Origin: Chitinophagaceae bacterium
Lineage (GTDB): Bacteria; Bacteroidota; Bacteroidia; Chitinophagales; Chitinophagaceae
Direction: 5' to 3'
Assembly: GCA_947446645.1 (NCBI GenBank)
Contig: CANFHA010000014.1
Coordinates: 1 to 64,000 of the forward strand
Length of the DNA: 64,000 nucleotides
A program made the translations under genes and the position numbers. Positions 8,037-15,772 of this stretch are shown here, piece after piece. The notes below the pieces were generated by a model that did not search any database, was not told the DNA's origin, and worked only from the letters and a program-made list of their open reading frames with translations. Numbering within the stretch: position 1 is the stretch's first letter; each line of letters opens with the position of its first letter.

Positions 8037-9275
8037 TCAGTAAATCAATCGCTCTATATTGTTGTTTCCATAATCATAAGGCAGGTAAGCAAGAGAAGGG
8101 ATTTTTTTAGTTAGAATGAGGTTGGCTTTTTTACCCACCTTTATGGTGCCCATTTCATATTCAAGTTCCATGGCTGCTGCACCATTTATTGTCACTGCAT
8201 TTACGGCTTCCTCGGGTGTCATGCTCAGCTGGGTACAGGCAATTGAAAGCAGCAAAGGTATATTGCCTGATGGACAAGAACCTGGATTATAATCAGTTGC
8301 AAGGCATACCGGCAGTCCGGCATCAATTATTTTTCGCGCAGGCTGGTAGTGCATACCCAGGAAAAAAGCGGCACCCGGCAGCAATACAGGCATGGTATTA
8401 CTACCCATCAGAGATTCTATTTCTGCTTCAGCTACACACTCTAAGTGATCTACACTCAATGCTTTATGTTTTACACCGACCTGTACCCCACCCGAGTGAT
8501 GAAGCTGGTTGGCATGTATCTTGGGTTTAAGGCCGTATTTCCAGCCAGCTTCAAGCAGCCGCTCTGTTTCCGGCACGCCAAAAAAGCCTTGCTCACAGAA
8601 CACATCTATATAATCTGCCAGGCCCTCCCCTGCCACCACAGGCAGCATTTTATCAATAATCAAGTCCACATAACCAGCCTTATCTTCTTTATATTCAACA
8701 GGATATGCATGAGCAGCCAGAAAAGAAGCTTTTATGGGTATACGCACATTTTCCTTAAGTCTCCTTATCACCCGCAACATCTTCAGCTCCCCCTCCAGGC
8801 ATAACCCATAGCCGCTCTTTATCTCTATAGCCCCCGTACCCTGCGCCATCACATTGTGCAGTCTCACCAGGCTCTGATCATATAGCTCTTCTTCATCCAT
8901 CGCATTAAGCCTACGTGCCGAATTGAGTATACCGCCACCCCTCCTCGCCACCTCTTCATAAGACAAACCTTTAATGCGATCCACAAACTCCGCATCACGC
9001 GGCGCAGCAAACACCAGGTGCGTATGGCTGTCGCACCAGGCGGGCAGTACCATTTTACCGGTAGCATCTATCACGTCATCTGCCTGGTTATCAGCAAGCG
9101 AACCCATTTCACCAAAGCTATGAATCAGCCCATCCTCTATCATTAGCCATGCATTATCGATATATGGTAGCAAAGCCATATCCTTTCCACTGACTCTCGT
9201 TATGTGGCCGGGTATTGCAACGGAAGGGCTTTCTACCTGGTGGAGTTGCTTAATGTTGGTTATGAGCGTACGCAT
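8037..9275 (-). CDS. hutI: Imidazolonepropionase
   Basis: The 412-residue product is a metal-dependent amidohydrolase that opens 4-imidazolone-5-propanoate to N-formimidoyl-L-glutamate, the third step of histidine breakdown. The metal ligands are in view: His84 and His86 in DSHTHLVFA, the KIHANQLHHSGG region, and the Asp of CLATDYNPGS. Length fits the family. No other histidine-utilisation gene is nearby, so the pathway must be scattered. A TAcTTTTG element at 9280-9287 stands only 4 nt before the ATG. The gene converges with the ABC operon and diverges from the small exported protein at 9376. Confidence 0.95.
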   Translation of the reverse strand: MRTLITNIKQLHQVESPSVAIPGHITRVSGKDMALLPYIDNAWLMIEDGLIHSFGEMGSLADNQADDVIDATGKMVLPAWCDSHTHLVFAAPRDAEFVDRIKGLSYEEVARRGGGILNSARRLNAMDEEELYDQSLVRLHNVMAQGTGAIEIKSGYGLCLEGELKMLRVIRRLKENVRIPIKASFLAAHAYPVEYKEDKAGYVDLIIDKMLPVVAGEGLADYIDVFCEQGFFGVPETERLLEAGWKYGLKPKIHANQLHHSGGVQVGVKHKALSVDHLECVAEAEIESLMGSNTMPVLLPGAAFFLGMHYQPARKIIDAGLPVCLATDYNPGSCPSGNIPLLLSIACTQLSMTPEEAVNAVTINGAAAMELEYEMGTIKVGKKANLILTKKIPSLAYLPYDYGNNNIERLIY

Positions 9276-9279
9276 GTGT

Positions 9280-9287
9280 CAAAAGTA
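9280..9287 (-). promoter_or_regulatory. Putative -7 promoter element of hutI
   Basis: Read on the minus strand this is TACTTTTG, a full match to TAnnTTTG, with only 4 nt to the hutI ATG. A T-rich stretch about 19-20 nt upstream could serve as the -33 element. If used, transcription would start at or next to the start codon. Confidence 0.55.
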
Positions 9288-9375
9288 ATTTGAAAACCGA
9301 TGCCATAAAAATTATTGGGTACTAAAACCGTTGGCGCAATAAATAGTACTTTTATAAATCGAACTGGGATAAGAA

Positions 9376-9729
9376 ATGAAACCGCATAATCTACTGTTTA
9401 TCATATTGCTGCTATACAGCGCCACTTCTTTTGCCCAGCCTGCATGGTCGCCCGCCCGGCGCTCGGAGATGGAGATGGGGTGGCTACGAGACAGCCTGCA
9501 CCTCACGTCTGCACAGGAAGCTAAAGCCGGCCAGATATCTCTCACCTATCAGCAGCAGATGGATAATGCACATGGCTCACCTAAGAAGGAGCGCACAGCT
9601 ATGAAGAAGAAAGATGCGGCGATGAAGTCCATCCTTACTGCAAGTCAATATAAAACCTACTATCGCCGCGAGAGAAAGATAAGGTCACTACCCAAACCCG
9701 ACCGTACCGGCCAACACAGAGCGTACTAG
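9376..9729 (+). CDS. Small exported protein, Spy/LTXXQ-like
   Basis: A 117-residue protein with a signal peptide ending SFAQ near residue 21. The mature part is helical and basic, with LHLTSAQEAKAGQISLTYQQQ and later ILTASQYKTYYRRERK. This two-fold 'LT..Q' arrangement resembles the Spy/CpxP-like periplasmic proteins that are common in Bacteroidota, although the match is loose. It would then be a small envelope chaperone or sensor. It converges closely (8 bp) with the DUF922-like gene. Function should be treated as unproven. Confidence 0.6.
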   Translation: MKPHNLLFIILLLYSATSFAQPAWSPARRSEMEMGWLRDSLHLTSAQEAKAGQISLTYQQQMDNAHGSPKKERTAMKKKDAAMKSILTASQYKTYYRRERKIRSLPKPDRTGQHRAY

Positions 9730-9737
9730 AGATGGAG

Positions 9738-10784
9738 CTAGTAGCACCCTACTTCCTTCACGCGCTTGCTTATCTTGTCTTGCCAGGACTGTTGCTGCTC
9801 AGGTATAGTGCCATGCTTTGTTTCCGTATCATAGGCATCTTGTTCGGCATTTCCTTCTTCAAGATATTGCTTGCGTAGCTGCTCAAAAAGGGCGGCATAA
9901 TTGTCTTTGGTAAATGTGGCTTTACTTATGGCTGTTACCAGTTCGCAGGTCTTAAAAGCTGTGATATCAAAGTGCGCCTGCTCATGGGCAAGAAGGTAGG
10001 GATTGCTGTTATCGGTATTAAACCATGACTCCGATCTATCGAAATAAGGTGTAACAGCTACATTAAAAACCGTCTGCCCTTTCTGCACCTCTGATGATGA
10101 AGCAAAGAAGTTGCCGCTCGCAGTCATGGCCTTTTCCTGTACATCCTTTTGCACCTTTCCCTGGAAATCCTCCTGCTTCAACGGCCGCCTGAGGCTGTAT
10201 ACAATTATGTTCTTCTTGTCAGTTGTCTTGCTCAGTGTCACATTCACCTTCACTAACGCCGACGTTGCAAACTTATCTTTATTCTGCAGCCACCACTTCT
10301 CAAATTGTTCCAGCTCCTTACCGATAGTCCTGCGAATATGCTCGTCAACATAGGCCACGGGATCCGCGGTTGTCTCTCCGCTTTCACTGCCCATCAATTC
10401 CAAGTTGGCTGCATCCAGCGAGAATACAAACGATACCGACATCTTTATGCTCCACTTAGCTCCCTTCTTCTTTACCTCTGTTTCCAGCTTCTTTATCTTC
10501 AGGGCTATGGGTTGGGCCGTGGTGTCCTGTGGTATGTTTCTGTCGATATAATCTTTAATGGCAGTTGCCGTACCATTCTGTAAAGCAATATAGCTCAACT
10601 TGCCTGCGTCGTTAATGGTGCCTACACCTGTGGAGTCATGGGTACTATCTGCAACGGCGGCAATGTAAAATGACTTAGGAACATAGGCACCGGGCTCATT
10701 CTTAAGCTGAATGATCCTTACATCCTGGGCCTTTACTTCACAGAACAGCGCAAAGAATACAATGAGCGAAAAGAAGTATCTCAT
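9738..10784 (-). CDS. Exported DUF922-like putative zinc protein
   Basis: I place the start at the ATG at 10784 (MRYFFS), because it opens directly into a signal peptide ending EVKAQ; an upstream in-frame ATG at 10838 would add 18 residues of non-signal sequence. The 348-residue product has a LAHEQAHFD motif (HExxH) in its C-terminal half, preceded by RPLKQEDFQGKV. Both features match the DUF922 family, thought to be zinc-dependent peptidases by motif only. The N-terminal half has no recognised domain. The location after export is periplasm or outer face. It diverges from the thiolase gene across about 150 bp. Confidence 0.75.
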   Translation of the reverse strand: MRYFFSLIVFFALFCEVKAQDVRIIQLKNEPGAYVPKSFYIAAVADSTHDSTGVGTINDAGKLSYIALQNGTATAIKDYIDRNIPQDTTAQPIALKIKKLETEVKKKGAKWSIKMSVSFVFSLDAANLELMGSESGETTADPVAYVDEHIRRTIGKELEQFEKWWLQNKDKFATSALVKVNVTLSKTTDKKNIIVYSLRRPLKQEDFQGKVQKDVQEKAMTASGNFFASSSEVQKGQTVFNVAVTPYFDRSESWFNTDNSNPYLLAHEQAHFDITAFKTCELVTAISKATFTKDNYAALFEQLRKQYLEEGNAEQDAYDTETKHGTIPEQQQSWQDKISKRVKEVGCY

Positions 10785-10935
10785 ACTATCAAAAATAGGT
10801 AATAACATGCTAAAGAAATGGCAAATCGTTTGCTGCAAAGGGGTAAATACATAGAACTATACTAAACTTTAAAGTGACATGGGCAATGATGAAGAGTAGC
10901 TGAAAGTGGCGTATTTTTTTTATAACTTTACAAGC

Positions 10936-12117
10936 ATGAGCACACCATCGGCATATATAGTAGCAGGATATAGAACAGCAGTAGGCAGATCTAAACGCGG
11001 GGCTTTCCGCTTTACACGCCCTGAGGACCTGGCTGTAGATGTGATCAGGGGCCTGCTCGCGAGTGTGCCACAGCTGGATCCTAAACTTGTGGATGACGTG
11101 ATTGTGGGTAATGCGGTGCCAGAGGCGGAGCAGGGCCTGCAGGTAGCCCGTATCATTGCCAACAAAGCGATAGGCGAATGGGCTGCGGGGGTGACGATAA
11201 ACCGCTACTGCGGATCCGGCCTGGAAGCTATAGCTATGGCTGCTGCCAGGATACAGATGGGCTTTGCAGACTGCGTAATAGCCGGTGGCACGGAGAGCAT
11301 GAGCCTAGTGCCAACTGCAGGATGGCGCACCATGCCGAACTTTGAATATGCCAAAGAAAACGGCGACTACTACCTGAGCATGGGCCTAACTGCAGAGCAG
11401 GTGGCAAATGACTATAAAGTGAGCCGTGAGGACCAAGATGCGTTTGCACTGCGCTCTCACGAGAAAGCGCTCAATGCTATACAACAAGGTTACTTTAAAG
11501 AAGGTATACTGCCCATAAAAGTGCAGGAGGTATACCTAAACGAAAAGAACAAGCGTGCTGTGCGCGAACTGATAGTAGACACAGACGAAGGCCCACGTGC
11601 AGATACCAGCCTGCAGGCATTGGGTAAGCTGCCTGCGGTGTTCGCGCAGGGTGGCTCTGTGACTGCCGGCAATTCTTCCCAAACGTCTGACGGCGCGGCC
11701 TTTACTATTGTGATGAGCGAAAAACTCATGAACCAGCTAGGCTTGACACCAATCGGCCGGCTAGTGAACTGCGCCAGTGCGGGTGTGGACCCCAGGGTTA
11801 TGGGAATTGGGCCGATAAAAGCAGTACCTAAAGTACTGAAACAGGCTGGTATGTCGCTAGGCGATATAGACCTGGTGGAGCTTAATGAGGCATTTGCATC
11901 ACAGTCTCTTGCTGTGATCCGCGAGCTGGGGCTGAACCAGGATATTGTAAACATTAATGGTGGCGCCATTTCCCTTGGCCATCCACTGGGCTGCACCGGG
12001 GCTAAACTGACCATACAGATACTCAGCGACCTGAAACGACTGAATAAAAAGTACGGTATTGTAACCGCGTGTATTGGTGGCGGGCAGGGAATAGCAGGGA
12101 TAATAGAGCGGTACTAA
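10936..12117 (+). CDS. Acetyl-CoA acyltransferase (thiolase)
   Basis: The 393-residue thiolase (start at ATG 10936; an upstream ATG at 10906 adds 10 residues that do not fit the family) cleaves 3-oxoacyl-CoA or condenses acyl-CoAs. Catalytic residues are clear: nucleophile Cys92 in NRYCGSGLEAI, the NEAFASQ motif, His in NGGAISLGHPLGCTGAKL, and the second Cys in TACIGGGQG. The usual role is the last step of fatty acid beta-oxidation (FadA/FadI type). An acyl-CoA dehydrogenase is also in this window, near 60 kb, but far away. A TAACTTTA element lies 5 nt before the ATG. Confidence 0.93.
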   Translation: MSTPSAYIVAGYRTAVGRSKRGAFRFTRPEDLAVDVIRGLLASVPQLDPKLVDDVIVGNAVPEAEQGLQVARIIANKAIGEWAAGVTINRYCGSGLEAIAMAAARIQMGFADCVIAGGTESMSLVPTAGWRTMPNFEYAKENGDYYLSMGLTAEQVANDYKVSREDQDAFALRSHEKALNAIQQGYFKEGILPIKVQEVYLNEKNKRAVRELIVDTDEGPRADTSLQALGKLPAVFAQGGSVTAGNSSQTSDGAAFTIVMSEKLMNQLGLTPIGRLVNCASAGVDPRVMGIGPIKAVPKVLKQAGMSLGDIDLVELNEAFASQSLAVIRELGLNQDIVNINGGAISLGHPLGCTGAKLTIQILSDLKRLNKKYGIVTACIGGGQGIAGIIERY

Positions 12118-12169
12118 TCCTTTTTTTATCAATCTCCGGTTAGCACCCCCTCTTATTTACCCGCTTTTA

Positions 12170-12425
12170 AGCAGGTAATGCGGAAATGCCTCACTTTTTT
12201 CAGATAATAATGTTGCTTATATGGGGCATTTTATTGTGTGGGTAATCGCTGTATGCCACGGCTGTATTGATTTATTGTGCTTTTATTTAATTTCCCAAAA
12301 TGCCCCGTTTTTACCCATGTGGGGTATTTGTCTGAACTTTGATTCAGTTGATTTTTATGATTAACCTGATTCAATTTTTTGGGTAATTTTCCGCCTCATT
12401 TTTACCCGTTGCGCCCCATCGCGGC
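12170..12425 (-). repeat. Non-coding repeat region with GGGGCAT and GGGTAAAA motifs, right copy
   Basis: Between the thiolase gene and the IS remnant lies an AT-rich stretch with the same words as 4435-4800 but in the opposite orientation: ATGCCCCGTTTTTACCCA at 12300-12317 is the exact reverse complement of 4435-4452, and ATGGGGCATTTTATT near 12221 and CCTCATTTTTACCCG near 12394 have partners too. No gene was recognised in 12118-13004. A small inverted repeat CCGTTA/TAACGG sits at 12477-12492. Confidence 0.6.
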
Positions 12426-12594
12426 CTCGTACTGAAATAGGGATAGTCCGGCTTTTAGTTTACAGTTTGCGGTTTTCCGTTACTACTAACGGTGTTGCCT
12501 GCGGCCTTGTAGCATTTAGCGATCAGCTCCGAATTCTATGGTCGTTTTCTGAGTGCCGTGTAGCGCCTTGAGGAAAGCTCGAAAAATAAAAAAT

Positions 12595-12670
12595 CTAAAT
12601 CGTCGAGAATGTTTGCTGCCCTGCAAGATCTGTATTGTTACTGTGCCAAAAAATGCGCTTCAAAACTGCT
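12595..12670 (+). repeat. Degenerate dispersed repeat, second copy
   Basis: Bases 12595-12616 repeat 154-175 exactly (22 bp). Further on, TGCCAAAAAATGCGCTTC and AAAACTGCTT match the first copy loosely, with an insertion of about 15 bases. An open frame starting at 12609 covers this stretch, but it has no protein-like pattern and is not called. Confidence 0.5.
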
Positions 12671-12820
12671 TAAAACAGACCTAAAGAGTACCGCAATGTT
12701 TATGCCGAAGATGGTTGTGGCAGTAAATATGTGGATATCTTTTTTAAATGGGATTGTATATGCGGAATCATGGTACTCAGATTGCAAATAAGGATGAGCC
12801 AGGCGCGATGGGTTGCTTAA

Positions 12821-12872
12821 GGCAATCTGGAGATTGCACTCCGCCGGGACGTAGTCGAAGACATACGCCCAA
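12821..12872 (-). repeat. REP-like palindromic intergenic element, copy 2
   Basis: Two adjacent hairpins are visible. GCAATCT-GG-AGATTGC at 12822-12837 is perfect. ACGTAGTC-GAA-GACATACG around 12850-12867 pairs with one bulged base. On the minus strand the element reads GGGCGTA...TACGTCC then CGG and CAATCT, the same order as copy 1 at 4171-4240. The stem bases differ between copies yet still pair, as expected for a structure under selection. Confidence 0.6.
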
Positions 12873-13009
12873 CTGCTGCTGTGTTTCTATTTTTGGAATA
12901 CTACGGCTAACTGGGGGTCTGCTGAAGAGCCGATAGCTTTGAGCGCCAGTGCTGATGAAGACTGTCAGAGACAGGTTTTTATCGATGGTTCCGGATGCGC
13001 TGCGCTAAC

Positions 13010-13024
13010 ATCCGGAAGAACCGG
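13010..13024. repeat. 15-bp direct repeat, left copy, at the IS110 remnant
   Basis: ATCCGGAAGAACCGG here is identical to 13465-13479. It lies exactly where similarity to IS110 transposase stops. It also forms the right arm of a hairpin: TTCCGGATG at 12989-12997 pairs with CATCCGGAA at 13009-13017. Confidence 0.6.
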
Positions 13025-13223
13025 GAGCAACGTCTGTAATACCTTCGGATTGTAGCCACGCACATAGCTTATGCAATTCTGAAGTATAACAGCTAAACTC
13101 CCTCACCTGGTCTGGTGATTGGCCAATAGCTACAAAATGTTTACGGCCCCCTACATCGATGCCTGCTGCATGAGGTCGAACAATTTCCATTCGCTCATGG
13201 CTCTTTTGATTTTTCTTTTCCAT
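13025..13223 (-). pseudogene. IS110-family transposase, N-terminal remnant
   Basis: From the ATG at 13223 the frame encodes about 66 residues with the typical start of IS110 transposases: PHAAGIDVGGRKHFVAIG, including the first Asp of the DEDD catalytic set, then LCAWLQSEGITDVA. In intact proteins this continues with a MESTGVYW-like block; here it changes abruptly to PGSSGC and a stop at 13005. Full-length members have about 320-400 residues, so over 80 percent is missing, including the other catalytic residues. The break coincides with a 15-bp direct repeat. The element cannot encode an active transposase. Confidence 0.75.
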
Positions 13224-13464
13224 AATGCTACATTTAAATACAATCACCAACAGGTTGCATTTTCAACATAAAGCATTTTATCCGGGATAGCCTCGTGAGC
13301 TTCACCAATTATTGTTTCAATCGTTTCTTTTAAAAAACTAAACAACCCAAACCAGAATCCGGACCGAACTTAAAAGTGTCAGTGTTCGCGGCGGCTTTGC
13401 GATGGTGATTGATGTGTAAATTTACTGTTATCTTATATTTGTTACGGGTGCGGCCGTCTGTTGA
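13224..13464 (-). other. Non-coding leader of the IS110 remnant
   Basis: About 240 bp lie between the transposase start and the right copy of the direct repeat. In the IS110 group the region upstream of the transposase gene encodes the bridge RNA that guides target choice. This stretch is in the right place, but I see no strong long hairpins, so I only propose that it is the former left end. Nothing else was recognised here. Confidence 0.3.
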
Positions 13465-13479
13465 ATCCGGAAGAACCGG
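13465..13479. repeat. 15-bp direct repeat, right copy
   Basis: Identical to 13010-13024. The two copies bracket the IS110 remnant, and this one is only 27 bp from the end of the RiPP cluster. Confidence 0.6.
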
Positions 13480-13506
13480 CGCTTGGAATCTATATCCTTA
13501 CGCGTT

Positions 13507-14601
13507 TTAATTCTTAACCAATTTTTGTAAACCATAATATTCCACTGCTGCCTGCTTTAAGGGGTTTATACTCCATTCATCCCAAACCATTGTATAAGGA
13601 TTGTAGCCGCACTTTAGTGGTTTACTGTAAATATCGTGAGGATCTTCCACGTATGCACGGCAATCCATGCATACATGCCTAAATTCACAATCACGACACA
13701 CTTTTACTTCGTCCTTACTTATATTCCATTTTGATGTAAGTTCTTCGTTTTTTATTATCGTAAGAAGTTTGTCATCACGAATATTGCCAAATGTTTTCTG
13801 CATGCTCGGACAGTTCTTTATATTACCATCCTTATCAATCGCAATTTTCCTATTTAAACAGGTATTGTGATGTTGAGATTCAATAAAAAAATACATATTC
13901 GTAGTAAATGAATTAGGAATAAAATTACCACAACAAATTGGCTGATGAGAATTTAAGGTAGTAAAAAAAATATGCGAATTTCCATAAGAAAAATCAGAAA
14001 TTTCGCATTGCTTCAATGAACCGGTAACTGTTATTGTCGTCAATTTTAAATTTTTTACGAAAAGATTTTTTAAATCATCCAAATTGAAATAATTATCAGT
14101 TACAACGACATGCACTTCTGATATTCTTATATCATTCCCGTTAAACAACGAAATACAGTTTTCTAGGTCAGCAAATTCAATTTTCTTCGTGAATCTGACT
14201 TCTATTGCGGAACAAAAAACTGTGTCTAATTCCTTTGCGACGTGCATGATATTGTCACCATCCACACTATCAAATTCTATAATTGCATTGCTTATAAGGG
14301 ATGGTAAATCAAATTGGTCTATATCAAGCGATGGAAAATTTTCTATTTCGTCCTCTTGACAATAAAACGCATAACCGCTTTCTATTAAAAAGTTAAAATA
14401 GTCTTGTACAATAATCCGATTTTCCAAGCCATAATACACAAGAAGGCGATCTACACTATTTGAATCAAATAAAATTGTCAAATCATATAATTCATTTGGA
14501 ATGATAGATATATTATTTTTCTGTAAATCACAAATTAAACTTCGATTAACCCCCTTTACTGGGATACAATTTGCAAAAAGTATTATGTAGTGGCAGTCCA
14601 T
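13507..14601 (-). CDS. SPASM-domain peptide maturase, grasp-with-spasm type
   Basis: The 364-residue protein has the SPASM cysteine pattern in its C-terminal third: Cys248 (HNTCLNRK), Cys264 (IKNCPSM), then C302-x2-C305-x5-C311-x2-C314 (CRDCEFRHVCMDC) and Cys331. These should bind auxiliary 4Fe-4S clusters. The N-terminus (FANCIPVKG, then SLICDLQ) lacks the CxxxCxxC motif of radical SAM enzymes. That combination, beside an ATP-grasp gene, matches the 'grasp-with-spasm' systems of Bacteroidota, where this protein is thought to help mature a ribosomal peptide. It is last in a four-gene operon, 40 bp after the SGNH gene. The coding sequence is clearly more AT-rich than the surrounding housekeeping genes. 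Confidence 0.82.
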   Translation of the reverse strand: MDCHYIILFANCIPVKGVNRSLICDLQKNNISIIPNELYDLTILFDSNSVDRLLVYYGLENRIIVQDYFNFLIESGYAFYCQEDEIENFPSLDIDQFDLPSLISNAIIEFDSVDGDNIMHVAKELDTVFCSAIEVRFTKKIEFADLENCISLFNGNDIRISEVHVVVTDNYFNLDDLKNLFVKNLKLTTITVTGSLKQCEISDFSYGNSHIFFTTLNSHQPICCGNFIPNSFTTNMYFFIESQHHNTCLNRKIAIDKDGNIKNCPSMQKTFGNIRDDKLLTIIKNEELTSKWNISKDEVKVCRDCEFRHVCMDCRAYVEDPHDIYSKPLKCGYNPYTMVWDEWSINPLKQAAVEYYGLQKLVKN

Positions 14602-14641
14602 AACGATATTGTTAAATAAATATTTTATTAATAAAAAATTC

Positions 14642-15769
14642 CTATCGCATATTATCGACTAAAAGACGAATTTGTTTCGCTTCTGTCTTATTTAAGTTCG
14701 CCGAATATTTTATATTTGATATTTTCTCATGTGTTAGAGCCTTATAAAACATGCAAGCGATTAAATATACACCTTGTTCGGACGGATGATCATCATGTTT
14801 ATTTAAATAAAGATTAATCTTTGGGTAGATACTTTTACATTCTTCAAAAGCAAGACCGATTTTTACAACATTTGCATCAATACCTTTTGCTAGTTTATCA
14901 CATTGTAACTCAATTTCTTTAAATTCTTGTTTAGAACTGATAAAACTATCCGAACAAAAAATTGTATCTCTTTGCCTTATATATATATTCTCATTGGGAT
15001 AAAAAGCAAATTCCTTTAAAATATAACCGAATGAATCAATTGTTAAACAAGTTTTATGCGATCGTTTTATCTTTGGATCATATTGTCCAGCATAAGGCTG
15101 GAAAAGTAGGGTTTTACCATTTTTCGATTTAATAATACTATCTAACCAAACTAAAGCATATTTAGTTGAATACATTCTAATACCAGGAACAACAAGACTA
15201 GCTGAATTTTCCTGTAAAACCACTATATCCCAATTTCTACTCAATATTTTTTTAACAGTAGAGGGCGTTTCGAATTCATCGGCACGACGAAAAACTTCAT
15301 TGCTACCATCAGTGCCAATATATGTCGCATGTATTGTTAAAGTCGAGCCACCAAATGCAACTTTGTCAATGTTAATGTTTTTTTTTGTTTCATTTAGCAT
15401 GTTTTGGAGGATCATTGGCATCCTATTATTATGTGGATATTCAGGGTTATTCTTTGAATCAAAATAGGTTAAACTATTCCCGATAAATAAAACATTTTTT
15501 TTACTTTGCCCATATAAAAATGTATTGAAAAACGATAAAAATATTGAAATAACAAATATAAATTGTTTATTTCTTGAAATTTGTTTGTATAAATATTCAA
15601 TGTGAAATTCGCCACTGCCCAAAAATGGCATCTTGATTTTTTTCACAAATGCTTGGCGCGGTGCTTGTTTCATTTTAATCAAAGTAATATTTTCAGCTTT
15701 CAATAATAAACTTTTAGATTCCCTTGAAATAGAATCAATGTCATTGATATTATTATTTTTGTCGTCCAT
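14642..15769 (-). CDS. Membrane-anchored or exported SGNH (DUF4886-like) hydrolase in RiPP operon
   Basis: The catalytic part begins near residue 92 with VLFIGNSLTYF (nucleophile Ser), continues through AFGGSTL and IVVLQENSA, and ends with DDHPSEQG, carrying the Asp-His pair of the SGNH fold. It is similar in layout to the T9SS-exported protein at 50267. Before it lies an unusual 70-residue polar stretch and one hydrophobic helix (about residues 70-89, ending LYGQ). If translation starts instead at ATG 15631 (residue 47), the helix would be a more normal signal peptide. It sits 3 bp after the ATP-grasp gene and 40 bp before the SPASM gene, so it belongs to the RiPP operon. It may act on the peptide product or be a passenger. 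Confidence 0.75.
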   Translation of the reverse strand: MDDKNNNINDIDSISRESKSLLLKAENITLIKMKQAPRQAFVKKIKMPFLGSGEFHIEYLYKQISRNKQFIFVISIFLSFFNTFLYGQSKKNVLFIGNSLTYFDSKNNPEYPHNNRMPMILQNMLNETKKNINIDKVAFGGSTLTIHATYIGTDGSNEVFRRADEFETPSTVKKILSRNWDIVVLQENSASLVVPGIRMYSTKYALVWLDSIIKSKNGKTLLFQPYAGQYDPKIKRSHKTCLTIDSFGYILKEFAFYPNENIYIRQRDTIFCSDSFISSKQEFKEIELQCDKLAKGIDANVVKIGLAFEECKSIYPKINLYLNKHDDHPSEQGVYLIACMFYKALTHEKISNIKYSANLNKTEAKQIRLLVDNMR

Positions 15770-15772
15770 AAA

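Noticed and set aside
12609-12791. Possible 60-residue plus-strand gene
   Set aside because: It lies in a degenerate dispersed repeat and shows no conserved protein pattern.
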